Position numbers and translations under genes: made by a program
In this document: in pieces, positions 1 to 8,961 of the stretch
How positions within the stretch are numbered: position 1 is the stretch's first letter
How the letters are laid out: every line of letters starts with the position of its first letter
Notes under the pieces: model-generated
What the model saw: the letters and a program-made list of their open reading frames with translations, nothing else
Told to the model about the DNA's origin: nothing
Database searches by the model: none
Assembly (NCBI GenBank): GCA_026988435.1
Contig: JALSLH010000065.1
Coordinates: 1 to 44,767 of the forward strand
Origin: Methylophaga sp.
GTDB taxonomy: Bacteria > Pseudomonadota > Gammaproteobacteria > Nitrosococcales > Methylophagaceae
Reading direction: 5' to 3'
DNA length: 44,767 nt

Positions 1-127
1 CGACATCACAGAATATGTCTGTTAATTTGTTCATGAGCCTGTTTTCCTTTCATCAAAATCTTTGTCGTAAAAGATCTGATCGGTTAACAGGCGTTTAGTT
101 CCCTTTTCTTAAACAGGATTCAGGTTA
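1..127 (-). mobile_element. End of an IS982-like insertion sequence with transposase start, truncated by window edge
   Basis: Bases 6-127 are an exact reverse complement, by eye, of bases 44646-44767. On the minus strand an open reading frame begins with ATG at 34 and reads MNKLTDIFCDV before leaving the window. That start resembles the N terminus of IS982-type transposases (an IFC-x-V pattern); the family call rests on 11 residues and is tentative. The about 90 bp between the start codon and base 127 would be the IS terminal region. The inner boundary, near 125-127, lies only 7 bp before the IS630-type gene, so this element probably removed or displaced that gene's left end. Confidence 0.55.
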
Positions 128-133
128 TATAAC

Positions 134-1160
134 ATGAAAAAAATTGACCTGACACCCACGCTAAAAATCGCACTCGAACTACGTCACACTAAAGTGCGTG
201 ATGGTCATGAGCGTGACAGGATCAAAGCGGTTTTATTATGCTCAGAAGATTGGTCAAATAAAATGATTTCTCAGGCACTCAGAAGAGACCAAGGAACCAT
301 TGCGCGCTACCTTGATGACTTCATCAAAAACCAAAAACTAATACCTGAAAATGGTGGTTCAGAAGGCTATTTAAGTGAAGAACAAACGCAACAACTGACC
401 ATTTATGTGAGACCACCTATTTACATCAGCATGAAATAGCGGCCTATATAAAGGAAACCTTTAATGTCACGTACAGTATTCCAGGTTTAAATAAATGGTT
501 ACATCAGCACCGGTTTAGTTACAAACAACCCAAAGCGGTTCCTCATAAATTTGACCCTGAACAACAAGCACAATTTATTGAAGACTATACTGAACTCAAA
601 GCAAACCTAGATAAGGATGAGCCATTACTCTTCATGGATGCTGTTCACCCAACACAAGCTACAAAAATCACCGCTGGCTGGATAAGAACAGGGACAGACA
701 AGCCCGTCAAAACAACCGGTAGTCGCACACGACTTAATGTGATTGGTGCAATCCAATTAGGGCACTTATCCCAAGCGGTTATCAAGCATGCTGATAAAGT
801 GAATGGTGACAGTATTGTTGAATTTTTCCACCAAATCAGGGCGCAATACCACACGCATGAAAACATCCATTTAATCTTAGATGGTGCTGGATATCATAAA
901 TCAAAAACAGTGATTTCCGTTGCCAAAGAGCTGAATATCATATTACATACGTTACCTCCTTACAGCCCAAATCTTAACCCCATTGAGCGGCTATGGAAGG
1001 TGTGATGAATGAACACGTACGCAATAATCAGTACTTTGCAACGGCGAAAGAATTTCGACAGAAAATTGAACGGTTCTTTTCACTCACTTTACCCGATATT
1101 GGCGACTCATTAAATTCAAGAATTAATGATAATTTCCAACGCCTTATTTCTGCATCTTGA
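134..1160 (+). pseudogene. IS630-family transposase, two frameshifts
   Basis: Conceptual translation across three frames gives one IS630-type DDE transposase of about 340 residues. The N-terminal helix-turn-helix part starts at ATG 134 (MKKIDLTP). The catalytic part holds LLFMDAVHP (first D), LILDGAGYHKS (second D) and LPPYSPNLNPIERLW (final E). Frame is lost near 401-403, consistent with loss of one C before the codons for HLCETT, and again at 1001-1004, where GTGTG looks like a 2-bp TG duplication of GTG. The reading then resumes as MNEHVRNNQYF and stops with TGA at 1158-1160, inside the right terminal repeat. Neither site is a classical slippery heptamer, so this is more likely decay than programmed frameshifting. 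Confidence 0.85.
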
Positions 1161-1175
1161 ATGATTTCGGGTATA
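1150..1175 (+). repeat. Right terminal inverted repeat of the IS630 remnant
   Basis: The sequence CTGCATCTTGAATGATTT followed by CGGGTATA closes the IS630-type gene and contains its stop codon. It resembles the right ends of the MITE copies at 14681-14942 and 21672-21933 (CTGCATCTTCAAG ... TTTTGGGTATA in the latter). The terminal GGGTATA fits the TA target duplication usual for IS630. No matching left repeat is present, because the IS982-like end occupies that place. Confidence 0.7.
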
Positions 1176-1177
1176 GA

Positions 1178-1201
1178 GTCTCCGGCAAACTCGGGCAGTT
1201 C
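1178..1201 (+). repeat. Solitary IS3-type terminal sequence (degenerate)
   Basis: TCTCCGGCAAACTCGGGCAG is close to the sequences at 14438-14461 and 14547-14570 (TCTCCG-TAA-CTCGGGGCGGTTCA), which match the right ends of IS3-family elements. No transposase reading frame of that family adjoins it here, so it is a leftover end. Confidence 0.4.
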
Positions 1202-1274
1202 CTTTGCTATAGCTATCAATAAAACATATGTTTTGGTATTATATAGTGATCTTTTTCATAGGAACTTTAACGAA

Positions 1275-2309
1275 GTGAAAACAGCAATTATTACAGGTGT
1301 GACAGGTCAAGATGGCGCTTACCTTACAGAATTACTATTAGAGAAAAATTATAAAGTAATTGGCACATATCGTCGCACCAGCTCTGTTAACTTCTGGCGA
1401 CTAGAATCACTAGGTGTTACAGAACACCCTAATTTAGATCTTGTCGAACATGATATAACTGATCTTGGTAACAGTATTCGCTTAATACAAAAGGCACAGC
1501 CAGACGAAGTCTATAACCTTGCTGCTCAGAGTTTTGTCGGTGTGTCGTTTGAACAACCACAAACAACGGCAGAAATCACAGGAATAGGCGCATTAAATTT
1601 ATTAGAAGCGATTCGAATTGTAAATAAAGAGATTCGCTTCTATCAAGCAAGTACATCGGAACTTTATGGCAAAGTTCAAGCCACCCCACAGAAAGAAGAC
1701 ACGCCTTTTTATCCTCGCAGCCCTTATGCTGTTGCAAAATTATTTGCCCATTGGTCTGTTGTCAATTATCGAGAATCGTATGGTATGTTCGCGAGCAGTG
1801 GTATCTTATTCAATCATGAGTCTCCACTACGTGGGCGTGAATTTGTAACACGTAAGATCACAGACAAAGTGGCCCGTATTTCGCTAGGAGATACCACTCC
1901 GCTAGAATTAGGCAATATTGATGCAAAACGTGATTGGGGTTTTGCTAAAGAATATGTAGAAGGGATGTATCGAATGCTTCAACACGATATGGCAGACACC
2001 TTTGTTTTAGCGACTAATGAAACGCATACAGTTCGTAAATTTGTAGAGCTTGCTTTTGCAGCCGTAGAGATACCAATTGAATGGAAAGGTTCAGAAGAAC
2101 AAGAAAAAGGTTACCAACCTGAGACAGGTCAGTTACTTGTGCAAATCAACCCTAAATTCTATCGACCTGCAGAAGTTGAATTATTAATGGGTGATTACAG
2201 CAAAGCTGAAAAAATATTAGGCTGGAAACCGCGCACAAATCTTGAAGCTTTATGCTCAATGATGGTAAAAAGTGACCTAGAAAAAATTAAAGCAGGAAAG
2301 GTATTCTAA
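1275..2309 (+). CDS. gmd: GDP-mannose 4,6-dehydratase
   Basis: This short-chain dehydrogenase/reductase converts GDP-D-mannose to GDP-4-dehydro-6-deoxy-D-mannose, the entry to GDP-D-rhamnose and related sugars, in the cytoplasm. The GTG start at 1275 places the Rossmann motif [10 protein letters not shown] at residues 7-16, as usual. An upstream ATG at 1161 would add 38 unrelated residues that begin inside the IS630 end. Catalytic residues are visible as T127 and E129 (STSELYG) and Y151-x3-K155 (YAVAK). The substrate-binding stretch [13 protein letters not shown] is present. At 344 residues it has the usual length. The next gene follows after 2 bp, so it opens the O-polysaccharide operon. The IS630 remnant lies about 100 bp upstream, so the promoter must lie in a short gap or within mobile DNA. 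Confidence 0.95.
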   Translation: MKTAIITGVTGQDGAYLTELLLEKNYKVIGTYRRTSSVNFWRLESLGVTEHPNLDLVEHDITDLGNSIRLIQKAQPDEVYNLAAQSFVGVSFEQPQTTAEITGIGALNLLEAIRIVNKEIRFYQASTSELYGKVQATPQKEDTPFYPRSPYAVAKLFAHWSVVNYRESYGMFASSGILFNHESPLRGREFVTRKITDKVARISLGDTTPLELGNIDAKRDWGFAKEYVEGMYRMLQHDMADTFVLATNETHTVRKFVELAFAAVEIPIEWKGSEEQEKGYQPETGQLLVQINPKFYRPAEVELLMGDYSKAEKILGWKPRTNLEALCSMMVKSDLEKIKAGKVF

Positions 2310-2311
2310 AC

Positions 2312-3205
2312 GTGTCAACACTACAAAAAGTGTGGCTGATCGGCGCTGATAGTTTTACGGGAATTCACCTGATTCCAACGTTGGAAAAAGAAAACTATCA
2401 CGTTGACAGAACAGGGGTTGATATTACCCAGCAACAGCAAGTTGAAGAGGCTATGCTCCGGATCCAGCCAGATTACATTATTAGTCTTGCCGCGATAAGT
2501 TTTGTGCCCGACGGTGAAGATGAGTCCATTTATGCCGTAAACACATTGGGTCCACAAAATATATTAGAAGCCTGTTTAAAATTAGAACAAGCTCCAAAAA
2601 AGATCATTCTAGCGAGCAGTGCTAATATTTACGGTATTCAAGCCCAAGAAGAAATGGATGAAAGCTGTACACCTAATCCTATTAACCACTATGGTTGCAG
2701 TAAATGGGCAATGGAACAAATAGCAGCCACGTATTTAGAACAATTAAATATTATTATAACAAGACCTTTTAATTACACTGGAGTTGGGCAAGATATAAAG
2801 TTTTTAGTGCCTAAAATCGTTGATCATTTCAAACAAAAAAAGACCATATTAAAATTGGGGAATATTGATGTTTGGCGTGACTTTTCAGATGTACGTTGGG
2901 TTTCCGAGGTCTATACACAACTGTTAGGAGTGCTTAATCCCGTCGTAAAACCTGTTAACATTTGCTCAAGTACAATCATCAGCATTAGAGAGATAATCCT
3001 CACACTACAAAAGTTAGCAAATTACACTTTTGAAGTTGAATCTAACCCTGAGCTTACCAGAAATTTAGATATAAAAAGGCAAAAAGGGAATAATGAGAAA
3101 TTATTTAAGCTACTTCCAGATCTTGCTCCACCTATAGCCATTGAGGAAACCTTACAATGGATGCTAGAAACATTACCAGAAAATGAAGTAAAGCACGATG
3201 ACTAA
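2312..3205 (+). CDS. rmd: GDP-6-deoxy-D-mannose reductase (GDP-D-rhamnose synthesis)
   Basis: An extended short-chain dehydrogenase of 297 residues that probably reduces the 4-keto product of Gmd to GDP-D-rhamnose. The N-terminal nucleotide motif is GADSFTG (residues 11-17). The active site shows S102-S103 (ASSANIYG) and Y127-x3-K131 (YGCSK). RPFNYTGVGQ followed by FLVPKIVDHF is typical of Rmd-like enzymes. It starts with GTG 2 bp after gmd and overlaps the ABC permease gene by 8 bp, so translation is likely coupled. The gmd-rmd pair beside wzm-wzt matches the gene set of the Pseudomonas A-band (common antigen) D-rhamnan locus. A related reductase making a different 6-deoxyhexose cannot be excluded from sequence alone. 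Confidence 0.82.
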   Translation: MSTLQKVWLIGADSFTGIHLIPTLEKENYHVDRTGVDITQQQQVEEAMLRIQPDYIISLAAISFVPDGEDESIYAVNTLGPQNILEACLKLEQAPKKIILASSANIYGIQAQEEMDESCTPNPINHYGCSKWAMEQIAATYLEQLNIIITRPFNYTGVGQDIKFLVPKIVDHFKQKKTILKLGNIDVWRDFSDVRWVSEVYTQLLGVLNPVVKPVNICSSTIISIREIILTLQKLANYTFEVESNPELTRNLDIKRQKGNNEKLFKLLPDLAPPIAIEETLQWMLETLPENEVKHDD

Positions 3206-3998
3206 CGCTCGGCTAATCGCACTCTGGCGATATCGTTCTTTTATTATATCGAGTGTTCGCCGTGAATTTCAACTGAAATATCAAAACTCCCTACTAGGTA
3301 CTGCATGGACAATACTAAACCCCTTAGCAATGATTATTATCTATACTATAATCTTCTCCCAGATTATGCAGGCCAAACTCCCAAATAGTGAGTCATTCTA
3401 TGCATATAGCATTTACCTTTGTACAGGGATTATTGCATGGGGGTTATTTGCCGAAATTTTAGGGCGGTTACAAAATCTCTTTCTTGAAAATGCCAATATA
3501 TTAAAAAAACTTAACTTTCCAAGGCTAACGCTCCCGATTATAGTCGTGCTAAGTGGCTTACTTAACTTTGCTATTATCGCCAGCCTTTTTTTGATTTTTT
3601 TACTCTGGACAGGGCAGTTACCAGGAAACGCAATTTTATTTGTGGTTCCTGTCTTAATTGTTCAACTCTTATTTAGTGTAGGGTTAGGTATCAGTCTTGG
3701 CATCTTAAATGTATTTTTCAGAGATATAGGACACCTTTTCACCATCATCATACAATTTTGGTTTTGGCTTACCCCTATCGTTTATCCTGCCACCATTTTG
3801 CCCGAAACTATCCGCATGAGCTTAATGATAATTAATCCCATGGCTCCCATTATTTCATCCTATCAAACAATCTTTGTATATGGGACTCAACCTGATTGGT
3901 TAACCTTAATTATACCATTGGTAGTAGGTATAATCATGATGTTCGCAGGGCTACATCTTTATGTGAAGCACGCACATGAAATAGTGGACGAACTATAA
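3198..3998 (+). CDS. wzm: ABC-2 type polysaccharide export permease (Wzm)
   Basis: A 266-residue inner-membrane protein with about six hydrophobic segments (roughly residues 35-55, 68-88, 110-138, 146-170, 178-198 and 234-256), typical of the ABC-2 family of O-antigen and capsule exporters. The N-terminal cytoplasmic stretch FIISSVRREFQLKYQNSLLG is characteristic of Wzm/KpsM-like permeases. It would form the channel that moves the lipid-linked O-polysaccharide across the inner membrane together with Wzt. It overlaps the preceding rmd gene by 8 bp, and its stop overlaps the wzt start (TAATG), so the two subunits are translationally coupled. Confidence 0.92.
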   Translation: MTNARLIALWRYRSFIISSVRREFQLKYQNSLLGTAWTILNPLAMIIIYTIIFSQIMQAKLPNSESFYAYSIYLCTGIIAWGLFAEILGRLQNLFLENANILKKLNFPRLTLPIIVVLSGLLNFAIIASLFLIFLLWTGQLPGNAILFVVPVLIVQLLFSVGLGISLGILNVFFRDIGHLFTIIIQFWFWLTPIVYPATILPETIRMSLMIINPMAPIISSYQTIFVYGTQPDWLTLIIPLVVGIIMMFAGLHLYVKHAHEIVDEL

Positions 3999-5221
3999 TG
4001 TCAGTCATTCAAATAAACCTGCTAACGAAAGCCTACAAACTCTACCCAACGTCTTGGGCGAGATTAAGAGAATGGCTTTCCCTAATCGCTAAACCACGCC
4101 ATCAACTGAAATGGGTTATTAACGACATTAGTTTTAACGTAGAACAAGGTGAAGCTCTCGGTATCATCGGGCTAAATGGTGCTGGGAAAAGCACCTTATT
4201 AAAAATGATCGCCGGCACCACCCAGCCTACAACAGGAACAATACAGATCACAGGGCATGTTGCAGCACTACTAGAATTAGGCATGGGCTTTCATCCAGAA
4301 TTCACAGGCAGACAAAACGTTTATATGTCAGGGCAGTTACTCGGCTTAACACAAAAAGACATTAACGAGCTAATGCCAGAAATAGAAGCCTTTGCAGAAA
4401 TTGGTGACTATATAGACCAACCTGTTCGTATCTACTCCAGCGGTATGCAAATGCGGCTAGCATTTAGCATTGCAACAGCAAAACGACCAGATATATTAAT
4501 TATTGATGAAGCACTCTCAGTAGGTGATAGCTACTTTCAACATAAAAGTTTTGATCGTATCCGACAATTTCGTCAACAAGGAACCACCTTGCTCCTTGTC
4601 TCGCATGATAAAGCAGCAATTCAATCAATTTGTGACAAAGCCATACTACTCGACAAAGGTCGAATCGCCATGCAAGGGCCACCAGAGCATGTAATGGATT
4701 TCTATAATGCCATGATCGCTGAACATGAAAATAATACTGTTAGCCTCAACACCACAAGCGAAGGAAAAACACAAACAAACTCAGGCACTGGTGAAGCAGA
4801 AATAAAAAACATCAACCTATTAAATAGCAACCATGAAGCAATAGACGTTGCAGATGTAGGACAAAATGTAACCCTATCAATTGATATAAAAATTAACGAA
4901 GCCATTGATGAACTCGTACTTGGCTACATGATCAAAGATAGACTTGGCTTACCTATCTATGGCACCAATACCCATCACTTAAAACAACACCTTTACACAC
5001 TACAACAAGGTGACAAAATCAACTACCAATTTGACTTTTCTCTAAACCTAGGAGAAGGTACATACTCCATTGCGATTGCACTACATACCGCAGACACACA
5101 TTTAGAAAAAAACTATCAATGGCGAGACTTAGCCTTTGTATTTAACATTATCAATATAAATAAAGCAGAATTTGTAGGCACAACATGGTTGCCACCAATA
5201 TTGAGATGCACACATGAATAA
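3998..5221 (+). CDS. wzt: ABC polysaccharide exporter ATPase with C-terminal carbohydrate-binding domain (Wzt)
   Basis: A 407-residue ATPase. The nucleotide-binding domain spans about residues 1-245, with Walker A GLNGAGKS (58-65), signature YSSGMQMR (146-153), Walker B ILIIDE (166-171) and switch histidine H203. The extra C-terminal part (about 270-407) has the length and beta-rich character of the Wzt C-domain, which in systems with non-reducing-end caps recognises the capped glycan before export. Its presence agrees with the methyltransferase encoded next, whose start overlaps this gene by 8 bp. Capping of the chain and recognition by this domain is inferred from known Wzt systems, not visible here. 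Confidence 0.93.
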   Translation: MSVIQINLLTKAYKLYPTSWARLREWLSLIAKPRHQLKWVINDISFNVEQGEALGIIGLNGAGKSTLLKMIAGTTQPTTGTIQITGHVAALLELGMGFHPEFTGRQNVYMSGQLLGLTQKDINELMPEIEAFAEIGDYIDQPVRIYSSGMQMRLAFSIATAKRPDILIIDEALSVGDSYFQHKSFDRIRQFRQQGTTLLLVSHDKAAIQSICDKAILLDKGRIAMQGPPEHVMDFYNAMIAEHENNTVSLNTTSEGKTQTNSGTGEAEIKNINLLNSNHEAIDVADVGQNVTLSIDIKINEAIDELVLGYMIKDRLGLPIYGTNTHHLKQHLYTLQQGDKINYQFDFSLNLGEGTYSIAIALHTADTHLEKNYQWRDLAFVFNIININKAEFVGTTWLPPILRCTHE

Positions 5222-6182
5222 TGATTTTTACAAAGTATTTGAAGACAAACATCGAGGCTCACGAGAGCTTATAAAGTCACGGTTACATGCCTACCTACCT
5301 TTTATCAACCCACTCAATGAGCTATACCAACATAGCCAAACGGTGGATCTGGGTTGTGGGCGAGGAGAATGGCTCGAACTACTTACAGATAAAACAGACT
5401 TTGAAGCACTTGGTGTTGACCTCGACGATGGCATGCTTGCCGAATGTGAACAACACAAATTATACTATAAGCGACAAGATGCTTTAACATTACTCAAAAG
5501 TCTAAGTGGCGAAAGTCAAGCATTGATCACCGCATTTCACCTTGTTGAGCATATTTCTTTTACAGATCTACAAGAACTTGTCCAGCAAGCATTGCGTGTA
5601 TTAAAACCAGCAGGTCTATTGATACTTGAAACCCCCAACCCTGAAAATATAGTCGTTGGCACGGCAGAGTTTTATATGGATCCGACGCATAAACAACCGA
5701 TCCCCCCAAATTTATTAGCCTTTATTCCAGAGTACTACGGTTTTCAACAAACAAAAATAATAAGGCTACAAGAAGACAAAGCATTACACAAAGAAACAAC
5801 CACATTAATTGACGTACTAAAAGGCGTTAGTCCTGATTACGCCATCATTGCACAAAAAGAGGGTCCAGCAGAACTGACCACTAAATTTTCATCCTTATTT
5901 GCAAATGAGTACGGATTAACCTTGGAGGTATTGGCAGAAAAGTTTCACCAGCAAGAAATAAAAAAAGTAGAACAATACAGACAGAAAATAGAAAGAGCAG
6001 AAGCCAAAACACAAGCTGCAGAAGCTAAAACACAAGCTGCAGAAGCTAAAACACAAGCTGCAGAAGCTAAAACACAAGCTGCAGACGAAAAAGTTACGGC
6101 ACTATTAAGCAGCCACTCATGGCGATATACTAAACCAATAAGGCAACTATTCTCTTTAACCAAGCGGATTTTAGGCAAATAA
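5214..6182 (+). CDS. SAM-dependent methyltransferase with coiled-coil tail, probable O-polysaccharide chain terminator
   Basis: The 322-residue protein has a class I methyltransferase fold at about residues 35-190, with motif I VDLGCGRGEW (44-53) and a later HLVEHISF. Residues about 235-300 form a charged, alanine-rich helix holding four tandem copies of the heptad AEAKTQA (262-289). The end, SSHSWRYTKPIRQLF, is a tail often seen in polysaccharide-synthesis proteins. The arrangement (methyltransferase then coiled coil, next to a Wzt with C-domain) resembles the WbdD-type chain terminators, whose coiled coil sets chain length. No kinase domain is seen, unlike WbdD. It overlaps wzt by 8 bp. Role in capping is inferred; methyltransferase identity is solid. 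Confidence 0.82.
   Translation: MNNDFYKVFEDKHRGSRELIKSRLHAYLPFINPLNELYQHSQTVDLGCGRGEWLELLTDKTDFEALGVDLDDGMLAECEQHKLYYKRQDALTLLKSLSGESQALITAFHLVEHISFTDLQELVQQALRVLKPAGLLILETPNPENIVVGTAEFYMDPTHKQPIPPNLLAFIPEYYGFQQTKIIRLQEDKALHKETTTLIDVLKGVSPDYAIIAQKEGPAELTTKFSSLFANEYGLTLEVLAEKFHQQEIKKVEQYRQKIERAEAKTQAAEAKTQAAEAKTQAAEAKTQAADEKVTALLSSHSWRYTKPIRQLFSLTKRILGK
5997..6080 (+). repeat. Four tandem 21-bp repeats encoding AEAKTQA heptads
   Basis: The unit GCAGAAGCTAAAACACAAGC plus T occurs four times in a row; the first copy has GCC for GCT. Units 2-4 are identical. Each unit is exactly seven codons, so gain or loss of a unit by slippage keeps the frame and changes coiled-coil length by one heptad. It lies in the tail of the methyltransferase gene. 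Confidence 0.95.
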
Positions 6183-6226
6183 GCTGATTCAGCCTTAGAG
6201 TTATTGATGATGTCAAGATATACCCT

Positions 6227-8947
6227 ATGATTTTACTTTTAAAACGACTTATATTTTCTTTTTTACAGCTGTTATTACTTATTTTGAATAGATACCCTGT
6301 AATGAAGAGATTCTGTATCTATGTGGTCAAAAAAATCGGACTATATGATCTTTTATCTCGTTCACAGCTCCGTTTAAAGGGAAGAGCCAAAGCATTGGTG
6401 CTTTCTCGACATGAGCGAGCTATCTTTGATGAAATTAATCACTTCTTAGAGAATAAAGACATCCCCTCTAGAACAGATTATCATAATAAAAAGCGGCTTG
6501 CATTTGTCTCTCCTTTACCGCCCCTTCGCAGTGGAATTAGTGATTATAGTGCTGATTTATTACCGTTACTGGCTGAGCACTATGTGGTTGACGTAATAGT
6601 TGATCAGGATGTACTGACTGATTCATGGATAAAATCGCACTGCATTATTCGCACCGCCGATTGGTTGCTAAATAACCCCACTTATTATGACAGGGTTATT
6701 TATCACTTTGGCAACTCACCTTTTCACGTCTATATGTTTGATCTTATTGACAAAGTTCCGGGTGTTATTGTCTTGCATGATTTCTATTTAGGCCACCTTG
6801 TCAACAACCGCTATCACGTTGATTTTGTTCGCCAGTTATATCGCTCTCATGGTTATAAAGCGGTTGAAGAATTACATCAATCAAAAAATCGTGATTCATC
6901 TATTTGGGCCTACCCCCTCAATATTGAAATCATTCAAAAAGCATTAAAAATCATCGTTCACTCCACCAATAGCCAACGATTAGCAACACAGTTTTATGGT
7001 GAGAATATAGCGGATAACTGGGCCGTTATTCCATTGCTAAGAGCGCCTGCTGACATGACTGATCGTATCCAATCACGATCAACATTATCACTAAATACTA
7101 ACTCGTTTGTAGTGTGTAGTTATGGCTTAACAGGGCCAATCAAACTCAATCACGAATTATTAGAGGCATGGCTAGCATCTGATCTGGCTAAAAGTGAGCA
7201 ATGTGAGCTTATTTTTGTTGGTGAAAATGAAGGGGAGGACTATGGGAAATCATTGCTTGCTCGTATTAATGACAGTGGTTTGGCATCTCGCATCCACATT
7301 ACAGGCTGGGTAAATAACCTTGATTATAAACACTATCTTTGTGCCGCTGATATTGGCGTACAACTTAGAACACGCTCTCGTGGTGAAACCTCAGCCGCAG
7401 TCTTAGACTGCATGAACTATGGATTGGCAACCATAATCAATGCACATGGAGCAATGCATGAGTTGGCTGAAGATATTGTATTCAAACTTCCAGATGAATT
7501 TAGCATCTCAGAGCTCACACAGGCATTAAACACACTATGGAAAGACAAAGAATATCGACAGCAACTATCGACTAACGCCAAGGCTGAAATTGAACGCCAT
7601 CATCAGCCGCAACACTGTGCTAAGGCTTATATTACCGCGATTGAATCAGCCTATTTCAACACAAATAATACGCTAGAACCATTACTGACTGTCGTCGATT
7701 CTGTTGGCTTTGATGTCCCTGACACCTCTGACGAAAAAGTAAGAAAGCTAGCTAAATCTATTGCACGAGCCTACCCACCTCACAGCCAGCCACGACAACT
7801 CTTAATTGATATTTCAGCGATGGTTGTTGAAGATTTAAAAACAGGGATCCAACGTGTAGTACGCGCCCAACTTGAACAATTATTACGCCGCCCACCCAAA
7901 GGCATACGCGTAGAACCTGTCTATCTTTCTGATGAAGGAGGGCAGTGGCACTTTAATTATGCACACCACTGGACAAGTCAGTTTCTAGGGCTTACCAATG
8001 AGATCAACCCTACTGATGAAGCCGTTTCTTTTTCTCGTAATGATGTTTTATTTTGTGCTGACTTATGCACAGGACTAGTTGTTCATGCAGATAATGCCGC
8101 AATATATCAGAATTTAATCTCTTCTGGTGTTCACGTTTATTTTCAAGTGTTTGATTTATTACCTATTTCCCATCCCCTATGGTTTCCACCTGAAGCTGAA
8201 TCAGCCCATATTGCTTGGGCAAACGTTGTGGCCAAATGTAATGCATTATGTATCTCCAAAGCCGTTGCCGAAGAATTTAAAGCATGGTGTAATACAATGC
8301 AGATCACGCCCCCCGAGCCTCGCTATTTTCACTTAGGTGCAGATATTGACACATCCGTACCCTCGTTAGGAATGCCTGATAATGCACAGACTATTTTAGC
8401 AGCGCTTACCTCCTTACCAAGCTTTTTAATGGTAGGAACAATTGAACCTAGAAAAGGTCAGGAACAAACGCTAGCCGCAATAGAATTACTTTGGCAGCAA
8501 GGGATGAGCGTCAGCCTTGTTATTGTTGGTAAAGCGGGCTGGATGGTTGATACATTTGTAAGTAAATTAGTAAAGCATCCAGAACGAAACCGGCACCTAT
8601 TTTGGCTTGAAAGTATTAGTGATGAATTTCTAAATAAAGTATACCAAGCATCACACTGTCTAATAGCCGCAAGTGAAGGAGAGGGCTTTGGCTTACCATT
8701 AATTGAAGCAGCCCAACATGGCTTACCTATCATCGCCCGTGATATTCCTGTTTTTCGTGAAGTTGCAGGTGAGTTTGCTTATTATTTTGAAGGGCTAAAA
8801 GCCGAAGACTTAGCGTCATCAATCACAAAATGGCTTGATCTAAGAGCAAATAATACTCACCCCATGTCCAGTGATATGCCATGGTTAACATGGCAACAAA
8901 GCACCCAGAAACTGGTTCACCTTCTCGATCTCAAAGAACAAAAGTAG
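6227..8947 (+). CDS. Bifunctional glycosyltransferase with two GT4-type domains
   Basis: A 906-residue protein that appears to be two GT-B glycosyltransferases in tandem. The first (about residues 80-485) starts its Rossmann part at LAFVSPLPPLRSGISDYS and carries the donor-site stretch RSRGETSAAVLDCM (E387). The second (about 530-900) carries VGTIEPRKGQ and the EX7E motif E819-GFGLPLI-E827. The N-terminal 60 residues are hydrophobic and basic, possibly a membrane-associating helix. It probably adds rhamnose or mannose residues from GDP-sugars to the growing O-polysaccharide on the cytoplasmic face. It starts 44 bp after the methyltransferase gene; the ribosome-binding site is weak, so the exact start is less certain. 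The acyltransferase gene follows after 14 bp. Confidence 0.85.
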   Translation: MILLLKRLIFSFLQLLLLILNRYPVMKRFCIYVVKKIGLYDLLSRSQLRLKGRAKALVLSRHERAIFDEINHFLENKDIPSRTDYHNKKRLAFVSPLPPLRSGISDYSADLLPLLAEHYVVDVIVDQDVLTDSWIKSHCIIRTADWLLNNPTYYDRVIYHFGNSPFHVYMFDLIDKVPGVIVLHDFYLGHLVNNRYHVDFVRQLYRSHGYKAVEELHQSKNRDSSIWAYPLNIEIIQKALKIIVHSTNSQRLATQFYGENIADNWAVIPLLRAPADMTDRIQSRSTLSLNTNSFVVCSYGLTGPIKLNHELLEAWLASDLAKSEQCELIFVGENEGEDYGKSLLARINDSGLASRIHITGWVNNLDYKHYLCAADIGVQLRTRSRGETSAAVLDCMNYGLATIINAHGAMHELAEDIVFKLPDEFSISELTQALNTLWKDKEYRQQLSTNAKAEIERHHQPQHCAKAYITAIESAYFNTNNTLEPLLTVVDSVGFDVPDTSDEKVRKLAKSIARAYPPHSQPRQLLIDISAMVVEDLKTGIQRVVRAQLEQLLRRPPKGIRVEPVYLSDEGGQWHFNYAHHWTSQFLGLTNEINPTDEAVSFSRNDVLFCADLCTGLVVHADNAAIYQNLISSGVHVYFQVFDLLPISHPLWFPPEAESAHIAWANVVAKCNALCISKAVAEEFKAWCNTMQITPPEPRYFHLGADIDTSVPSLGMPDNAQTILAALTSLPSFLMVGTIEPRKGQEQTLAAIELLWQQGMSVSLVIVGKAGWMVDTFVSKLVKHPERNRHLFWLESISDEFLNKVYQASHCLIAASEGEGFGLPLIEAAQHGLPIIARDIPVFREVAGEFAYYFEGLKAEDLASSITKWLDLRANNTHPMSSDMPWLTWQQSTQKLVHLLDLKEQK

Positions 8948-8961
8948 CAAAGAAAAATCAT

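Noticed and set aside
395-405. Programmed frameshift in the IS630 transposase
   Set aside because: No slippery heptamer is present, and a second unrelated frameshift at 1001-1004 shows decay.
1161-1274. Longer N terminus for Gmd from ATG 1161
   Set aside because: It begins inside the IS630 terminal repeat, and the Rossmann motif would be 38 residues too far from the start.
5997-6080. Direct repeats as a possible CRISPR array
   Set aside because: The units are contiguous with no spacers and encode heptads in frame with the methyltransferase gene.
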